This document shows, in pieces, positions 16,701 to 23,389 of a stretch of DNA of 64,000 nucleotides. Position 1 is the stretch's first letter, and each line of letters begins with the position of its first letter. Source of the stretch: UBA11051 sp964390495. GTDB taxonomy: Bacteria > Armatimonadota > Zipacnadia > Zipacnadales > UBA11051. The translations under genes were made by a program, and so were the position numbers. Location: contig CAYMIN010000014.1 in NCBI GenBank assembly GCA_964390495.1, positions 32,765 through 96,764 on the forward strand. The letters run 5' to 3'. A model generated the notes under the pieces. The model saw nothing but the letters and a program-made list of their open reading frames with translations. It had not been told where the DNA came from and ran no database searches.

Positions 16701-16918
16701 ACCGCCGCGGCCTCCTCGATCGGCTTGGTGACGAACTCCTCGACCTCCTCCGGCGGCGTACCCGGATAGCGGGTGATAATGGCAACGATCGGGAAAGTGA
16801 TGTCGGGCAGCAGGTCCACCTTGAGCTGCATAAAGGAAGCGTAGCCCAAGACCAGGACCGCCAGGACCCCCATCAAGACCGTGACGGGACGACGAACCGA
16901 GAAGCTGGCAGGATTCAT
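13793..16918 (-). CDS. RND-family efflux pump permease (AcrB/HAE1-like)
   Basis: A 1041-residue inner-membrane proton antiporter that expels hydrophobic or amphiphilic compounds through a tripartite channel. The opening SVRRPVTVLMGVLAVLVLG is the standard first helix, followed by LLPDITFPIVAIITRYPG and the usual porter domain. The proton-relay signature GRIVDDSVVVLENIYRHVE, with the Asp pair of transmembrane helix 4, is intact. The second half repeats the fold (DRGEIQLIVE; final block VVSNSILLVQM). Length equals the family norm. Its start overlaps the stop of the adaptor gene by 4 bp, and the PII-like gene follows 16 bp later. HAE1 (drug) type is more likely than heavy-metal type, but the substrate is not visible. 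Confidence 0.92.
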   Translation of the reverse strand: MNPASFSVRRPVTVLMGVLAVLVLGYASFMQLKVDLLPDITFPIVAIITRYPGTPPEEVEEFVTKPIEEAAAVVEDLESISSISTEGLSAVTIEFDWGKDTDWGAFDAREKVDAVIDNLPEGVTRPVIMKVDPSTMMPVLTVAVTGMDDMRRLREIADDAVKPELEKLAGVAAANIYGGLQREILVEVDRERLRAYQLPVTQVENALSSENLNVPIGFTTEGPREFTIRVVGEFARVADIADIVVATRNGVPVYLRDLATVKDTHKQVRSYARVNGKPCVSLSIVKESTANTVEVSERVRKAMETLPQKLPPGLELTATWDQAKFIQDALHNLYGVAIEGAALAMLIIFLFLATLRGTLIAGISIPLSVLATFGLMYFNDMTLNIITMGGLVLAIGRIVDDSVVVLENIYRHVEAGEPVVEAAVSATGELAMAIVAVTVTTMCVFFPLMFVGGLVSTLFTPMALVVMFGLFASMIVALTAIPMLTTRLMSVAYEEAEAGQDKRGVLVGLTAAFNRGFSAVAAWYRRAVGYCLNHRAIVTASAAGLFVASLMMVTLVGFEFFPSMDRGEIQLIVETAIGASVEHTNEVALQIEDVFLQIPELENMEVSLGESEGGMQSLRGGVSGARTATFQATLVDRQERQRSTDEIKAELREFLAGVPGIVYRFEQSMGPSMGADMEITVTGDDLAVLNRLGQEALGKLRDIPGLSDLRLDWEAGSPEYQVVVDRTKAGRLGLTAGGIAHTLQTLVRGTEELTKYREAGKEYDITVRAKAADREWIETVKQTDLVSPSGAVVPFTQVAGVHATRGPTQISRDERRRCLNIEGNTSGRALSEIVADVNQRMGTIAWPEGYRYEFGGSEENREEAFSGMGLALVIGVMFIYIILASLFESLIHPFTIMLAIPLEVIGVFTALLLTNTSISIMVLLGILMLTGIVVSNSILLVQMITILRARGMALREAIIEGGGVRLRPILMTAMATLFAMVPLALALRAGSEMWQPLAITVIGGLLTSTFLTLFVVPVAYSLSEQVGAWLSRLLHLSGARQ

Positions 16919-18561
16919 CGGCCGGCCTCCTCGCCTGTCACCACTCGCACCTGCTGGCCCGGACGCAACTGCGTCTGCCCCCTGATGACCACCGCCTGCC
17001 CCACGCTGAGGCCCTTGGTGACAGCAATCTCGGTCTCGTTGCTGAGGCCCGTTTCTACAGGCACGCGCTTGGCCTGCCCCTCCTCAACTACATATACCAC
17101 CTGCCGGTTCTCCTGCTCGATGACGGCAACTCTCGGCACTACCACGACATTCTCGACGCGCGCAGTCACCAGGCTCGCCCGGGCGAACATGCCTTGCTTG
17201 AGCCGGCCCGCGCTATTGTCAAGGCGCACCTTGATACTGAAAGTGCGGGACTCGACATCAGCCGCAGGAATGATCTCGATAATGTCGCCGATCAGCTCCC
17301 GCTCGGGCAGCGCATCTATAGTCACCGCGACCTGCTGGCCGACGGCGGCGTTACCCAACTCCATTTCGGGTAAGCTGGCCCGGATAAATACCGAAGCGTT
17401 GTCGGTGATCGTCAGCAGCGGCACGCCCGGTGTAGCGGCCTCGCCCGGGTCCACCGTCCGAGCGGTAATCACGCCCGCCATCGGCGCGCGAATGTAGGTG
17501 TAGCCGAGCTGGGTCTGGATATAGGCGACATTGGCCCGGGCCTGATTGAGCGCGGCGCGGGCGGCCTGAACGTCCTCCCGGCTGATGTAGTTGCGGGCGG
17601 TCGAGGCCTTGGCCAGCTTGAGCGAGGCCTCGGCAGAGCGGACGCCCTCGCGCGCCGCCGCGATCTCCTGCTGACGGATGCGGTTCTGAGCCTGATTGGC
17701 CTCGGCCAGCGCCAGCGCGGACCTGGCCTGCTCGACCTCGGCGCGGGCCATTGCGACCTCCTGGCTGCGCGGGCCTTCGCGCACCAGGTCGAGCTGTTGG
17801 CGAGCGGTGTTGTACTGGGCCTGGGCGATATCGAACTGCAGCTTGGCGGCATCATGCTGCTGCTGGGCCATCGCGCCCTGGGCCAGCAGCGTGTCGGCCC
17901 GGTGTAGATTGGTGCGAGCGGTATCCAGGCTGGCCTTGGCCTGCCGGACAGCTTCCTCGGCCTGCTCAACCTGTTGGCTGCGAGCGCCCTCGACCACCAT
18001 GTCGAGCCGGGCGTTGACGGCACTGAGGGCTTCGCGGGCCTGGGCGACGGAGGTGGTGGTTTGGGTCTGAGTGACCTCGGCGCCGGTCTCGACCTGACGG
18101 AGGCGCGCGCGTGCCGAGGCCAGCGCGGCTTCGGCGGCCTCGATACCGCTGCTAGTCTGCGCCTCCTGCAAGCCGGTGCCGGTTTCGGCCTGCTTGAGCC
18201 GGGCCTGGGCTGCAGCCACGGCGGCTTGGGCCTGGCGAAGCTGGGCGGCCAGATCGCCCCGCTCGAGTTCGACCAGAAGCTGTCCCTTACGCACCTCGGC
18301 GCCCTCGTCCACATGAACCCGAGTGACTTTGCCGGCAACCTTGGACACGACCCCGCTTTCGGCATCGGCCTCGATGGAGCCGGTAAGCATCAGCGACTGC
18401 TGGATATCTCCACGGCAGGCCGCTTGCACCTCGACTGCAGTAGCCATCTCGATCTGGCCCTGCGCGTGTGCCGCTCTACCAGCGCGGACCTTGTCCACAA
18501 TCAGCCAGCCGCCGGCCACAATCGCCATGAGCAATAGTATGGGTACAAGGAATCGCTTCAC
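16915..18561 (-). CDS. RND efflux periplasmic adaptor (HlyD/AcrA family) with very long coiled coil
   Basis: A 548-residue membrane-fusion protein linking the pump to the TolC channel. An N-terminal anchor is at residues 4-23 (FLVPILLLMAIVAGGWLI), then lipoyl half-motifs (GKVTRVHVDEGAEVRKGQLLVEL and, after the hairpin, YTYIRAPMAGVITARTVDPGE), and a beta-barrel domain. Between the lipoyl halves lies an Ala/Gln-rich coiled coil of about 230 residues with heptads such as AQAAVAAAQARLKQAE, about twice that of AcrA, which has roughly 400 residues in total. A longer hairpin may span a thicker periplasm or pair with a shorter TolC. It overlaps neighbours by 4 bp on both sides. Confidence 0.9.
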   Translation of the reverse strand: MKRFLVPILLLMAIVAGGWLIVDKVRAGRAAHAQGQIEMATAVEVQAACRGDIQQSLMLTGSIEADAESGVVSKVAGKVTRVHVDEGAEVRKGQLLVELERGDLAAQLRQAQAAVAAAQARLKQAETGTGLQEAQTSSGIEAAEAALASARARLRQVETGAEVTQTQTTTSVAQAREALSAVNARLDMVVEGARSQQVEQAEEAVRQAKASLDTARTNLHRADTLLAQGAMAQQQHDAAKLQFDIAQAQYNTARQQLDLVREGPRSQEVAMARAEVEQARSALALAEANQAQNRIRQQEIAAAREGVRSAEASLKLAKASTARNYISREDVQAARAALNQARANVAYIQTQLGYTYIRAPMAGVITARTVDPGEAATPGVPLLTITDNASVFIRASLPEMELGNAAVGQQVAVTIDALPERELIGDIIEIIPAADVESRTFSIKVRLDNSAGRLKQGMFARASLVTARVENVVVVPRVAVIEQENRQVVYVVEEGQAKRVPVETGLSNETEIAVTKGLSVGQAVVIRGQTQLRPGQQVRVVTGEEAGR

Positions 18562-19949
18562 TGCGCTTCACTCCTCGGTGCCAAGAGCTCGAGGTCATCC
18601 TGAGAGGCGTTGACGGCGCTCAACAGCTTGGCTTTGGCTATCTGATATCCGTAGATGGCATCAACTTGGTTGGTGCGGGCGGCGATCAGGGCTACCCGCG
18701 CGTCGGTGACTTCGACCGGCGTGGCGAGGCCGGCATCGTAACGCACCTCAGCGATACGTAGCGCCTCCCGGGCCAGCTCGACCGTCTTGGCTGTCAGGCT
18801 AATGCGGTGCTTGGTCTCCTCGGCATTGAGGTAGGCATGCCAGACCTCCAACTCGATGTCGTCGGCCAGCTTGCCGGCCAACGCCCGAGCCTGCTCGGCG
18901 CGCCACAAGGCCTGCTGCTGTTTCGAGCGCGAGGCCCCACCGTCACTCAGCGGCTTGCTCAAACTCAGCGTCAGATTCCACGAATGGTCCTCGGAAAAGC
19001 CGGTCGAGCTCTGACGGTCATAGGCGCCGACGAGGTCAAGATTGAGGCCGCGCTCGGCCTTCGCCAGTCGCGCCGAAACCATCGCCAGCCGCGCCTGAGT
19101 CTCGGCCACCTTGACCTCCTCACGGCGCTGCTGGGCCATCTCGATGCAGAGGTTGGGATCAAGCACCAGCGGTGCCGGAGCCGGCTCGGCGACGAGCTGC
19201 AGCGGCCGAGTGACGGCAATTCCCAGCAGGCTCTTCAAACTGGCCTTGGCCGTCTCTACGGCAGTCTGGGCGACGATGAGCTGCTGCTCGGCGTCGGCGA
19301 CCTCCACTTCGGCCCGCGTGACATCGAAGCGTGGTACAGCACCGGCCTCGAAGCGCGCCGAGGCCAAACGCCAGTGCTCGCGGGCGCTGTTGAGCTGCTC
19401 CTCAGCCACCTCAACAAAGCCGATGGCGCGGGCAATGCCATAGAAGAGCGTGGTGGCTGCGAGGCTGATTTCGCGCTGCACCACCGTAGTTTCAAGGCCC
19501 CTGACATCCACATTGAGCCGGGTCAGGGCGAGCAGCGCCTGATTGCGGCCCGAGGAGTAAAGCGACTTGTACAGCTCGACCCCGTAGCTGTGGCTGTGGT
19601 CCGGCGAGATGGTGACGCTCTGCGTGCCGGTTGCCGTGGGCATCTCCATCGTGCTCTCCGGCCCGAGGCGGGAATAGGAGGCCTGAAGTCCTAGCTGCAA
19701 GCGGTCAGCCGCTTTGGCCTCACCGATGGCTGCCTGCGCCTCAGCAAGAGCTAGATCGGCAAGCTGGATGTTCCAGTTGTTCTCCAGCGCCATGCTCACA
19801 ACATCGTCCAAGGTCAGTGTCAACGGTTCGGCAGTGGCCTGGGGTGTTTGCGCCAGAGCCGCCCGGCAACCGCATCCGCCGAGCACGGCTGCGCCCACCA
19901 CGGCAATGCTGAAGCACACGCTGCAGATTGTGCTGATGCGCGGCGTCAT
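18558..19949 (-). CDS. TolC-family outer-membrane efflux protein
   Basis: A 463-residue outer-membrane channel protein of the tripartite pump. It has an N-terminal signal region (ICSVCFSIAVVGAAVLGG) with nearby cysteines, so it could be a lipoprotein. The typical opening LTLDDVVSMALENNWNIQLADLALAEAQ and the internal duplication characteristic of TolC (second repeat near LVLDPNLCIEMAQQRREEVKVAETQARLA) are visible. C-terminal helices carry YDAGLATPVEVTDARVAL, a hallmark of the family. It overlaps the regulator gene upstream and the adaptor gene downstream by 4 bp each, as expected for coordinated synthesis of subunits. Confidence 0.9.
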   Translation of the reverse strand: MTPRISTICSVCFSIAVVGAAVLGGCGCRAALAQTPQATAEPLTLTLDDVVSMALENNWNIQLADLALAEAQAAIGEAKAADRLQLGLQASYSRLGPESTMEMPTATGTQSVTISPDHSHSYGVELYKSLYSSGRNQALLALTRLNVDVRGLETTVVQREISLAATTLFYGIARAIGFVEVAEEQLNSAREHWRLASARFEAGAVPRFDVTRAEVEVADAEQQLIVAQTAVETAKASLKSLLGIAVTRPLQLVAEPAPAPLVLDPNLCIEMAQQRREEVKVAETQARLAMVSARLAKAERGLNLDLVGAYDRQSSTGFSEDHSWNLTLSLSKPLSDGGASRSKQQQALWRAEQARALAGKLADDIELEVWHAYLNAEETKHRISLTAKTVELAREALRIAEVRYDAGLATPVEVTDARVALIAARTNQVDAIYGYQIAKAKLLSAVNASQDDLELLAPRSEAQ

Positions 19950-20230
19950 TTCAGCTCCCCCCCCTGTGATGGCTCTTCGGAGTTATCCGGCTCCGAGTTG
20001 TCGTTTTCGGCAAGGGCCAAGGCGCGCGTTATAACCTCAATGAACTCGGCCAGCCCCGACATCTTGACCACCATCAGCCCGGCATGGTGGGGCTGCCCAA
20101 AGATCAGCAGCTTCTCCCCGGGCATGATCCCGTACTCGGTACGCGCCTCTGCGGGAATGACGATCTGCCCGCGCTCGCCGACAGTGACAGTCCCATAGAA
20201 CATGTCATCAATTGATGGCCCCTGAGACAT
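19946..20230 (-). CDS. AbrB/SpoVT-type DNA-binding regulator, first gene of the efflux operon
   Basis: A 94-residue protein. Residues about 11-58 form a swapped-hairpin AbrB domain: YGTVTVGERGQIVIPAEAR, then YGIMPGEKLLIFGQPHH. This is the signature of SpoVT/AbrB/MazE DNA-binding dimers. The remaining residues form a helix and an acidic tail (DNSEPDNSEEPSQGG). A GGGAGTGG ribosome site precedes the ATG, and the stop overlaps the tolC start by 4 bp. As first gene of the operon, under the promoter at 20273-20301, it is a likely local autoregulator. AbrB domains also serve as antitoxins, but no toxin lies next to it. Confidence 0.8.
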   Translation of the reverse strand: MSQGPSIDDMFYGTVTVGERGQIVIPAEARTEYGIMPGEKLLIFGQPHHAGLMVVKMSGLAEFIEVITRALALAENDNSEPDNSEEPSQGGELK

Positions 20231-20272
20231 TTTGTCCCACTCCCAGCTTGGTATGACTAATCACGACAGTAC

Positions 20273-20301
20273 ATTTTATTAGGCATTCAGCACTTTGTCA
20301 A
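20273..20301 (-). promoter_or_regulatory. Near-consensus sigma70 promoter of the efflux operon
   Basis: On the - strand TTGACA (20296-20301) and TAAAAT (20273-20278) are separated by 17 nt, close to the ideal housekeeping promoter. Transcription should start near 20266, about 35 nt before the AbrB-type gene. CTAAT/ATTAG half-sites flank the -10 element (around 20257 and 20279) and could be an operator for the encoded AbrB protein; that last point is inference. Confidence 0.75.
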
Positions 20302-20398
20302 TAGCTCATATTTCTCATGCAATTCATACGCGAGCCGCTGCCGGCAACAGCAGGTCGTTTCGCGGGAATATGGCCGATCAGACAACCCGGCTTAGCCC

Positions 20399-20527
20399 GC
20401 ATTATTCATGAATGCCTAGGTCGGGCATCTCTAGCTTGCATTGTTCGCGAAGGCGTAGGTCGGGCTTTCTAGCCCGACGCCGTTACCAGTCAGGGACCAG
20501 CCAGGCTAGAAAGCCTGGCCTACGTGG
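20399..20527. repeat. 39-bp degenerate tandem repeat followed by inverted hairpin repeats
   Basis: The gap 20302-20682 contains no gene. Two adjacent 39-bp units at 20399-20437 and 20438-20476 share the pattern GCATTxTTCxxGAAxGCxTAG then GTCGGGCxTxTCTAGC. The second unit ends in the hairpin GTCGGGCTTTCTAGCCCGAC, and 20503-20527 holds an inverted relative (CCAGGCTAGAAAGCCTGG-CCTACG), so the whole is a composite palindromic element. TAGGCATTCA at 20280-20289 is the exact reverse complement of TGAATGCCTA at 20409-20418. Confidence 0.65.
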
Positions 20528-20682
20528 GGTTGCACTGTGTCATTTTCGAGATATTCTAGGAAAGGGCGCTGTGCGGCTGGCAATGGCCTTTGGCGGCAGT
20601 TTCGCCTCATCTGCGATGGTCTTCGTGAATAGTGCGGGTTAGACATATTTGGGCGCAAAAGTGAGGTCTGCAAAACTTTCCC

Positions 20683-20712
20683 TTGACAATCCCTGGCGAA
20701 ACGTGCTATAGT
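20683..20712 (+). promoter_or_regulatory. Consensus sigma70 promoter of the cold-shock gene
   Basis: TTGACA at 20683-20688 and TATAGT at 20707-20712 are separated by 18 nt. Transcription should start near 20718-20720, leaving a leader of about 138 nt before the cold-shock start codon. A long leader is typical of cspA-type genes. Confidence 0.8.
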
Positions 20713-20718
20713 TCTCAT

Positions 20719-20846
20719 GCTTCGGTGGATGAATGCATACCGAAGCGATCCGTTAAGTACCTAGAGCAGTTGGCTGACAGCTTGATGCAGAGACGTACCT
20801 CCTCCCAAGCTAGGCGCAAACGACTAGCTCAGAGAGATAAGGAGGT
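20719..20846 (+). promoter_or_regulatory. Structured 5' leader of the cold-shock mRNA that can sequester the ribosome binding site
   Basis: The predicted leader begins with a perfect 8-bp hairpin, GCTTCGGT (20719-20726) with ACCGAAGC (20739-20746), right at the likely 5' end. Nearer the gene, AGCTAG (20808-20813) pairs with CTAGCT (20824-20829), and outside it ACCTCC (20797-20802) is fully complementary to the Shine-Dalgarno GGAGGT (20841-20846). Together they make a two-tier stem hiding the ribosome site. This resembles cold-responsive cspA leaders in logic, but the pairing has not been energy-tested. Confidence 0.65.
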
Positions 20847-20856
20847 GCGTTTTTTT

Positions 20857-21060
20857 ATGGCTACAGGTAAAGTCAAGTGGTTCAATGACCACAAGGGTTT
20901 CGGTTTCATCGAGACGCCTGACACAGACGACGTGTTCGTCCATTTCTCCGGCATCGCCGGCGAAGGCTACCGGTCGCTGGCAGAGAACGACGAAGTGCAA
21001 TTCGACATCGTCGAGGACGTCAAAGGCCCCCGTGCCGAGAACGTCATGGTCATTGCGTAG
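20857..21060 (+). CDS. cspA: Cold-shock domain protein (CspA family)
   Basis: A 67-residue single cold-shock domain, the full normal size. RNP1 is KGFGFI (in DHKGFGFIE) and RNP2 is VFVHF (in DDVFVHFSG), preceded by the hallmark GKVKWFND. The family binds single-stranded RNA and DNA and melts mRNA structure at low temperature. ATG 20857 follows GGAGGTG by 9 nt. The gene is monocistronic: consensus promoter, structured leader and a hairpin just after the stop. Several family members are usually present per genome, so the exact paralogue name is nominal. Confidence 0.95.
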   Translation: MATGKVKWFNDHKGFGFIETPDTDDVFVHFSGIAGEGYRSLAENDEVQFDIVEDVKGPRAENVMVIA

Positions 21061-21086
21061 CTAAAACCTGACCCAGTAGTAACAAC

Positions 21087-21117
21087 AAGGTCTCCGCCCG
21101 ATGAGGGCGGGGACTTT
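21087..21117. terminator. Terminator hairpin between convergent genes
   Basis: The arms AAGGTCTCCGCCC (21087-21099) and GGGCGGGGACTTT (21105-21117) pair over 13 bp with two G-T wobbles and a 5-nt loop. It lies 27 bp after the cold-shock stop and 38 bp before the end of the convergent transglutaminase-like gene. T-runs are short (TTTGCT on +, TTGTTGTT on -), so it may work in both directions only moderately. Confidence 0.65.
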
Positions 21118-21154
21118 GCTGATTCCTGGGTAGATGCCATTGCGGATGGCGGCG

Positions 21155-23272
21155 CTATTGTGACATCTCAACGACGGCGCGGCTGGTTGGGCCGGGCAGG
21201 TCCATCGTGTTGACCACGCGGACCGCCAGCTCGGTAGTCCCAGGCTCAAAATCAAGCGTAAAACCGGATTCGACGGCAGCCCACTCCCCCCCATTTACCG
21301 AGGCCTCGTAGCGAGCAAAGTTCGGCATATCGTGCTCAAGCAGCACGGTCAACTGCCGCTGTCCAGTGCGCAACAAGGTCATGTGAGCCTGGTTATTGGT
21401 CCAGTAGAAGTCCCCGAGGCGGTTGGTGTGGTGCGAGAAGTGGGTCAGCGGTGGCACCATATCATCGGCCCAGTTGAGATAGCCGTCCCAGCCCCAGACC
21501 TCCGCGCCCTGGCTGACCGGCAGCGGATAGGGCCGGCTGTAGTAGTCGTTGCGCGGGACGATGCGGAAATGAGCGGTGGTCTGATAGAGATGGCCGCCCT
21601 GGTCCTCCATCTCGGGCCATTCGCCGCTGTCGGCGACCTCGATGCGCAGGTCCTCCAGGGTCTGGTCACCCAGCCGCAGCCGGTGCGGGTCCTCCCACGT
21701 CTCCGGCTTATCGAGATGCCTGACCAGCTCATTGCGAATCTCCAACATGCTCAGCGGCTCACCCGAGGCGCAGTCAGTCCAGTAGAAATCGCGAGTTGCG
21801 TCCAGATGAATCCACTTGCCGTGCACATTCGACCAGGCCTCGCAGACCTCGTGGCCGCTAACGCCCTCGGAATTGATGTTAACATGGCGGGCGGGAATGC
21901 CGCAGGCCAGCAGCATCTCGGCCAGCAGTACGTTCGAGTACAGGCACATCTTGTCGCGGCGGCGGTTCTGGTACTGGTTGAAGATGATCTCGCCGGCCTC
22001 GTCACGGTTAATCTCGATCCACTTGAGGGTGTCCCATGGGCAGATGGCACAGGTGGGTAGCGGAATCAGGTACGCCCAGCGCATCAGCCGCAGGATCATC
22101 TCCCAGTCGTTCTGCGCCCCGGCGATGATCCGCTCTAGGTCACAGACCTCGCGCAACTCCTGGAGCTTGGGATGGCGATAGTCCTCATTGGCGAACCGGT
22201 AGGAGGAGCGCAGGATGCGGGCATTGCTGAACTCGGTGACGCGCAGGTCGTCCCCAGCCGGAGCCTGTTCGTGTTCGGACGCGATGGTGACTGCGCGCAA
22301 AGCCGGGCTGACGGTGCGATCATCGGTATAAAGCTCGGCACGCCACTGCAGGTAGCGGCCATAGGCGGTAACCGCACCACTATCCATGACCAGAGGCAGC
22401 CAGTCGGTCCACGAGCCGGCATCATAGTAAGGGGTATCGCCCCAGCGCAAGCTCATGATGATGCCGGTGTGGTAGGGCAACTCGGCATCAATCGCGAGCT
22501 GCACCGACTCCACCGCTAGCGGCTGCTTGAGGGGTGTATCGTCCTGCCCGGCGGCGTCAATGACCGGTGAGACTATCCAGCCACCGGCGCGATAGCGGCG
22601 CATATCGAGGCGGATGACGTACTCGCCGACGGCATCAGCCTCCGCGCCCATGTTATCAAGGTGCCAGGTGCGGCCGCCATCGGTGCTCTTAGCGCTGGCA
22701 TGATGGGGGTACTCGCCGGGGCGCGCCCCCTTGTGGAAGGCCGCATAGCTGCCCACCATCACCTGCCAGCCCTCGGCCCCATCCACCGAGCTGAGCTCGA
22801 TGACGTTGCCGCCGGCCTGGAGGTGCTCGGCAGGAATCTCCACATAGTACCAACGCGACCAGCCCCAGGCACCGTCCTCCGCCATCTCCCAGTACTGCCT
22901 GGCGCTAGGCGTGGCAATGGCAGAAGGCGGCCGCAAGGTCTCGTTGCCGTTGACGAGGATGCGGAGGGTGGCCTGATGGCCGCGCCGCTCGCGCCCGATG
23001 AAAGCGACCTGAACCCCGGCGCTGCACGGGTCGGTGACGGTGAGCGTCTTGCGCAGGACAATATCCTTCTCGATCGGCTCAAAGGGGTCCCAGGGGCGGC
23101 CGTCCCTCTGGTATGACTCATCGTCGCGACCGCACATCGGCGAATCGGTCTCAATAAGCTCGCCGTAATACAGGTGAATGGCGTCTTGGCTATCCCCCAT
23201 CCACACATTGCGCATGGTAGCCCCGTCGGCGTCGTAGATGTCGCGGGCTGACTGGGTGGTTTTCGAGATCAT
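21155..23272 (-). CDS. Transglutaminase-like domain protein
   Basis: A 705-residue protein. Residues about 430-500 carry the papain-like transglutaminase core: Cys in KMCLYSNVLLAEMLLACGIPAR (C443), His in GHEVCEAW (H474) and Asp in HLDATRDFYW (D491). The N-terminal about 330 residues are beta-rich and contain an Asp-box-like SKSTDGGRTWHL near 195-206, and the C-terminus has another beta domain, so the enzyme core lies between carbohydrate- or protein-binding modules. No signal peptide is visible. Bacterial members of this fold are usually proteases, amidases or cross-linkers; the substrate is unknown. It is convergent with the cold-shock gene and about 115 bp downstream of the SDR gene. Confidence 0.75.
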   Translation of the reverse strand: MISKTTQSARDIYDADGATMRNVWMGDSQDAIHLYYGELIETDSPMCGRDDESYQRDGRPWDPFEPIEKDIVLRKTLTVTDPCSAGVQVAFIGRERRGHQATLRILVNGNETLRPPSAIATPSARQYWEMAEDGAWGWSRWYYVEIPAEHLQAGGNVIELSSVDGAEGWQVMVGSYAAFHKGARPGEYPHHASAKSTDGGRTWHLDNMGAEADAVGEYVIRLDMRRYRAGGWIVSPVIDAAGQDDTPLKQPLAVESVQLAIDAELPYHTGIIMSLRWGDTPYYDAGSWTDWLPLVMDSGAVTAYGRYLQWRAELYTDDRTVSPALRAVTIASEHEQAPAGDDLRVTEFSNARILRSSYRFANEDYRHPKLQELREVCDLERIIAGAQNDWEMILRLMRWAYLIPLPTCAICPWDTLKWIEINRDEAGEIIFNQYQNRRRDKMCLYSNVLLAEMLLACGIPARHVNINSEGVSGHEVCEAWSNVHGKWIHLDATRDFYWTDCASGEPLSMLEIRNELVRHLDKPETWEDPHRLRLGDQTLEDLRIEVADSGEWPEMEDQGGHLYQTTAHFRIVPRNDYYSRPYPLPVSQGAEVWGWDGYLNWADDMVPPLTHFSHHTNRLGDFYWTNNQAHMTLLRTGQRQLTVLLEHDMPNFARYEASVNGGEWAAVESGFTLDFEPGTTELAVRVVNTMDLPGPTSRAVVEMSQ

Positions 23273-23307
23273 CGAGTGTCACGCTCCCTAAGTTGATGAA
23301 CGGCATT

Positions 23308-23334
23308 CCCGGGCTGGAAAACCCGTGCCACGCG
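23308..23334. repeat. Single hairpin repeat, CGGGCTGGAAAACCCG type
   Basis: CCCGGGCTGGAAAACCCGTGCCACGCGACG resembles the inverted form of the CGTAGCTCGGGCTTTCCAGCCCG family, split here over 23308-23334. It occupies much of the short gap between two - strand genes. Confidence 0.45.
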
Positions 23335-23389
23335 ACGACTGATTACACGAAATGATGAGTGATACTGGACACACTGGTGCAGCTTCTGA

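Noticed and set aside
15170..17497. A 775-codon + strand open frame opposite the RND and adaptor genes
   Set aside because: It spans two well-supported - strand genes and its composition (many His, Arg, Gln) is typical of an antisense shadow.
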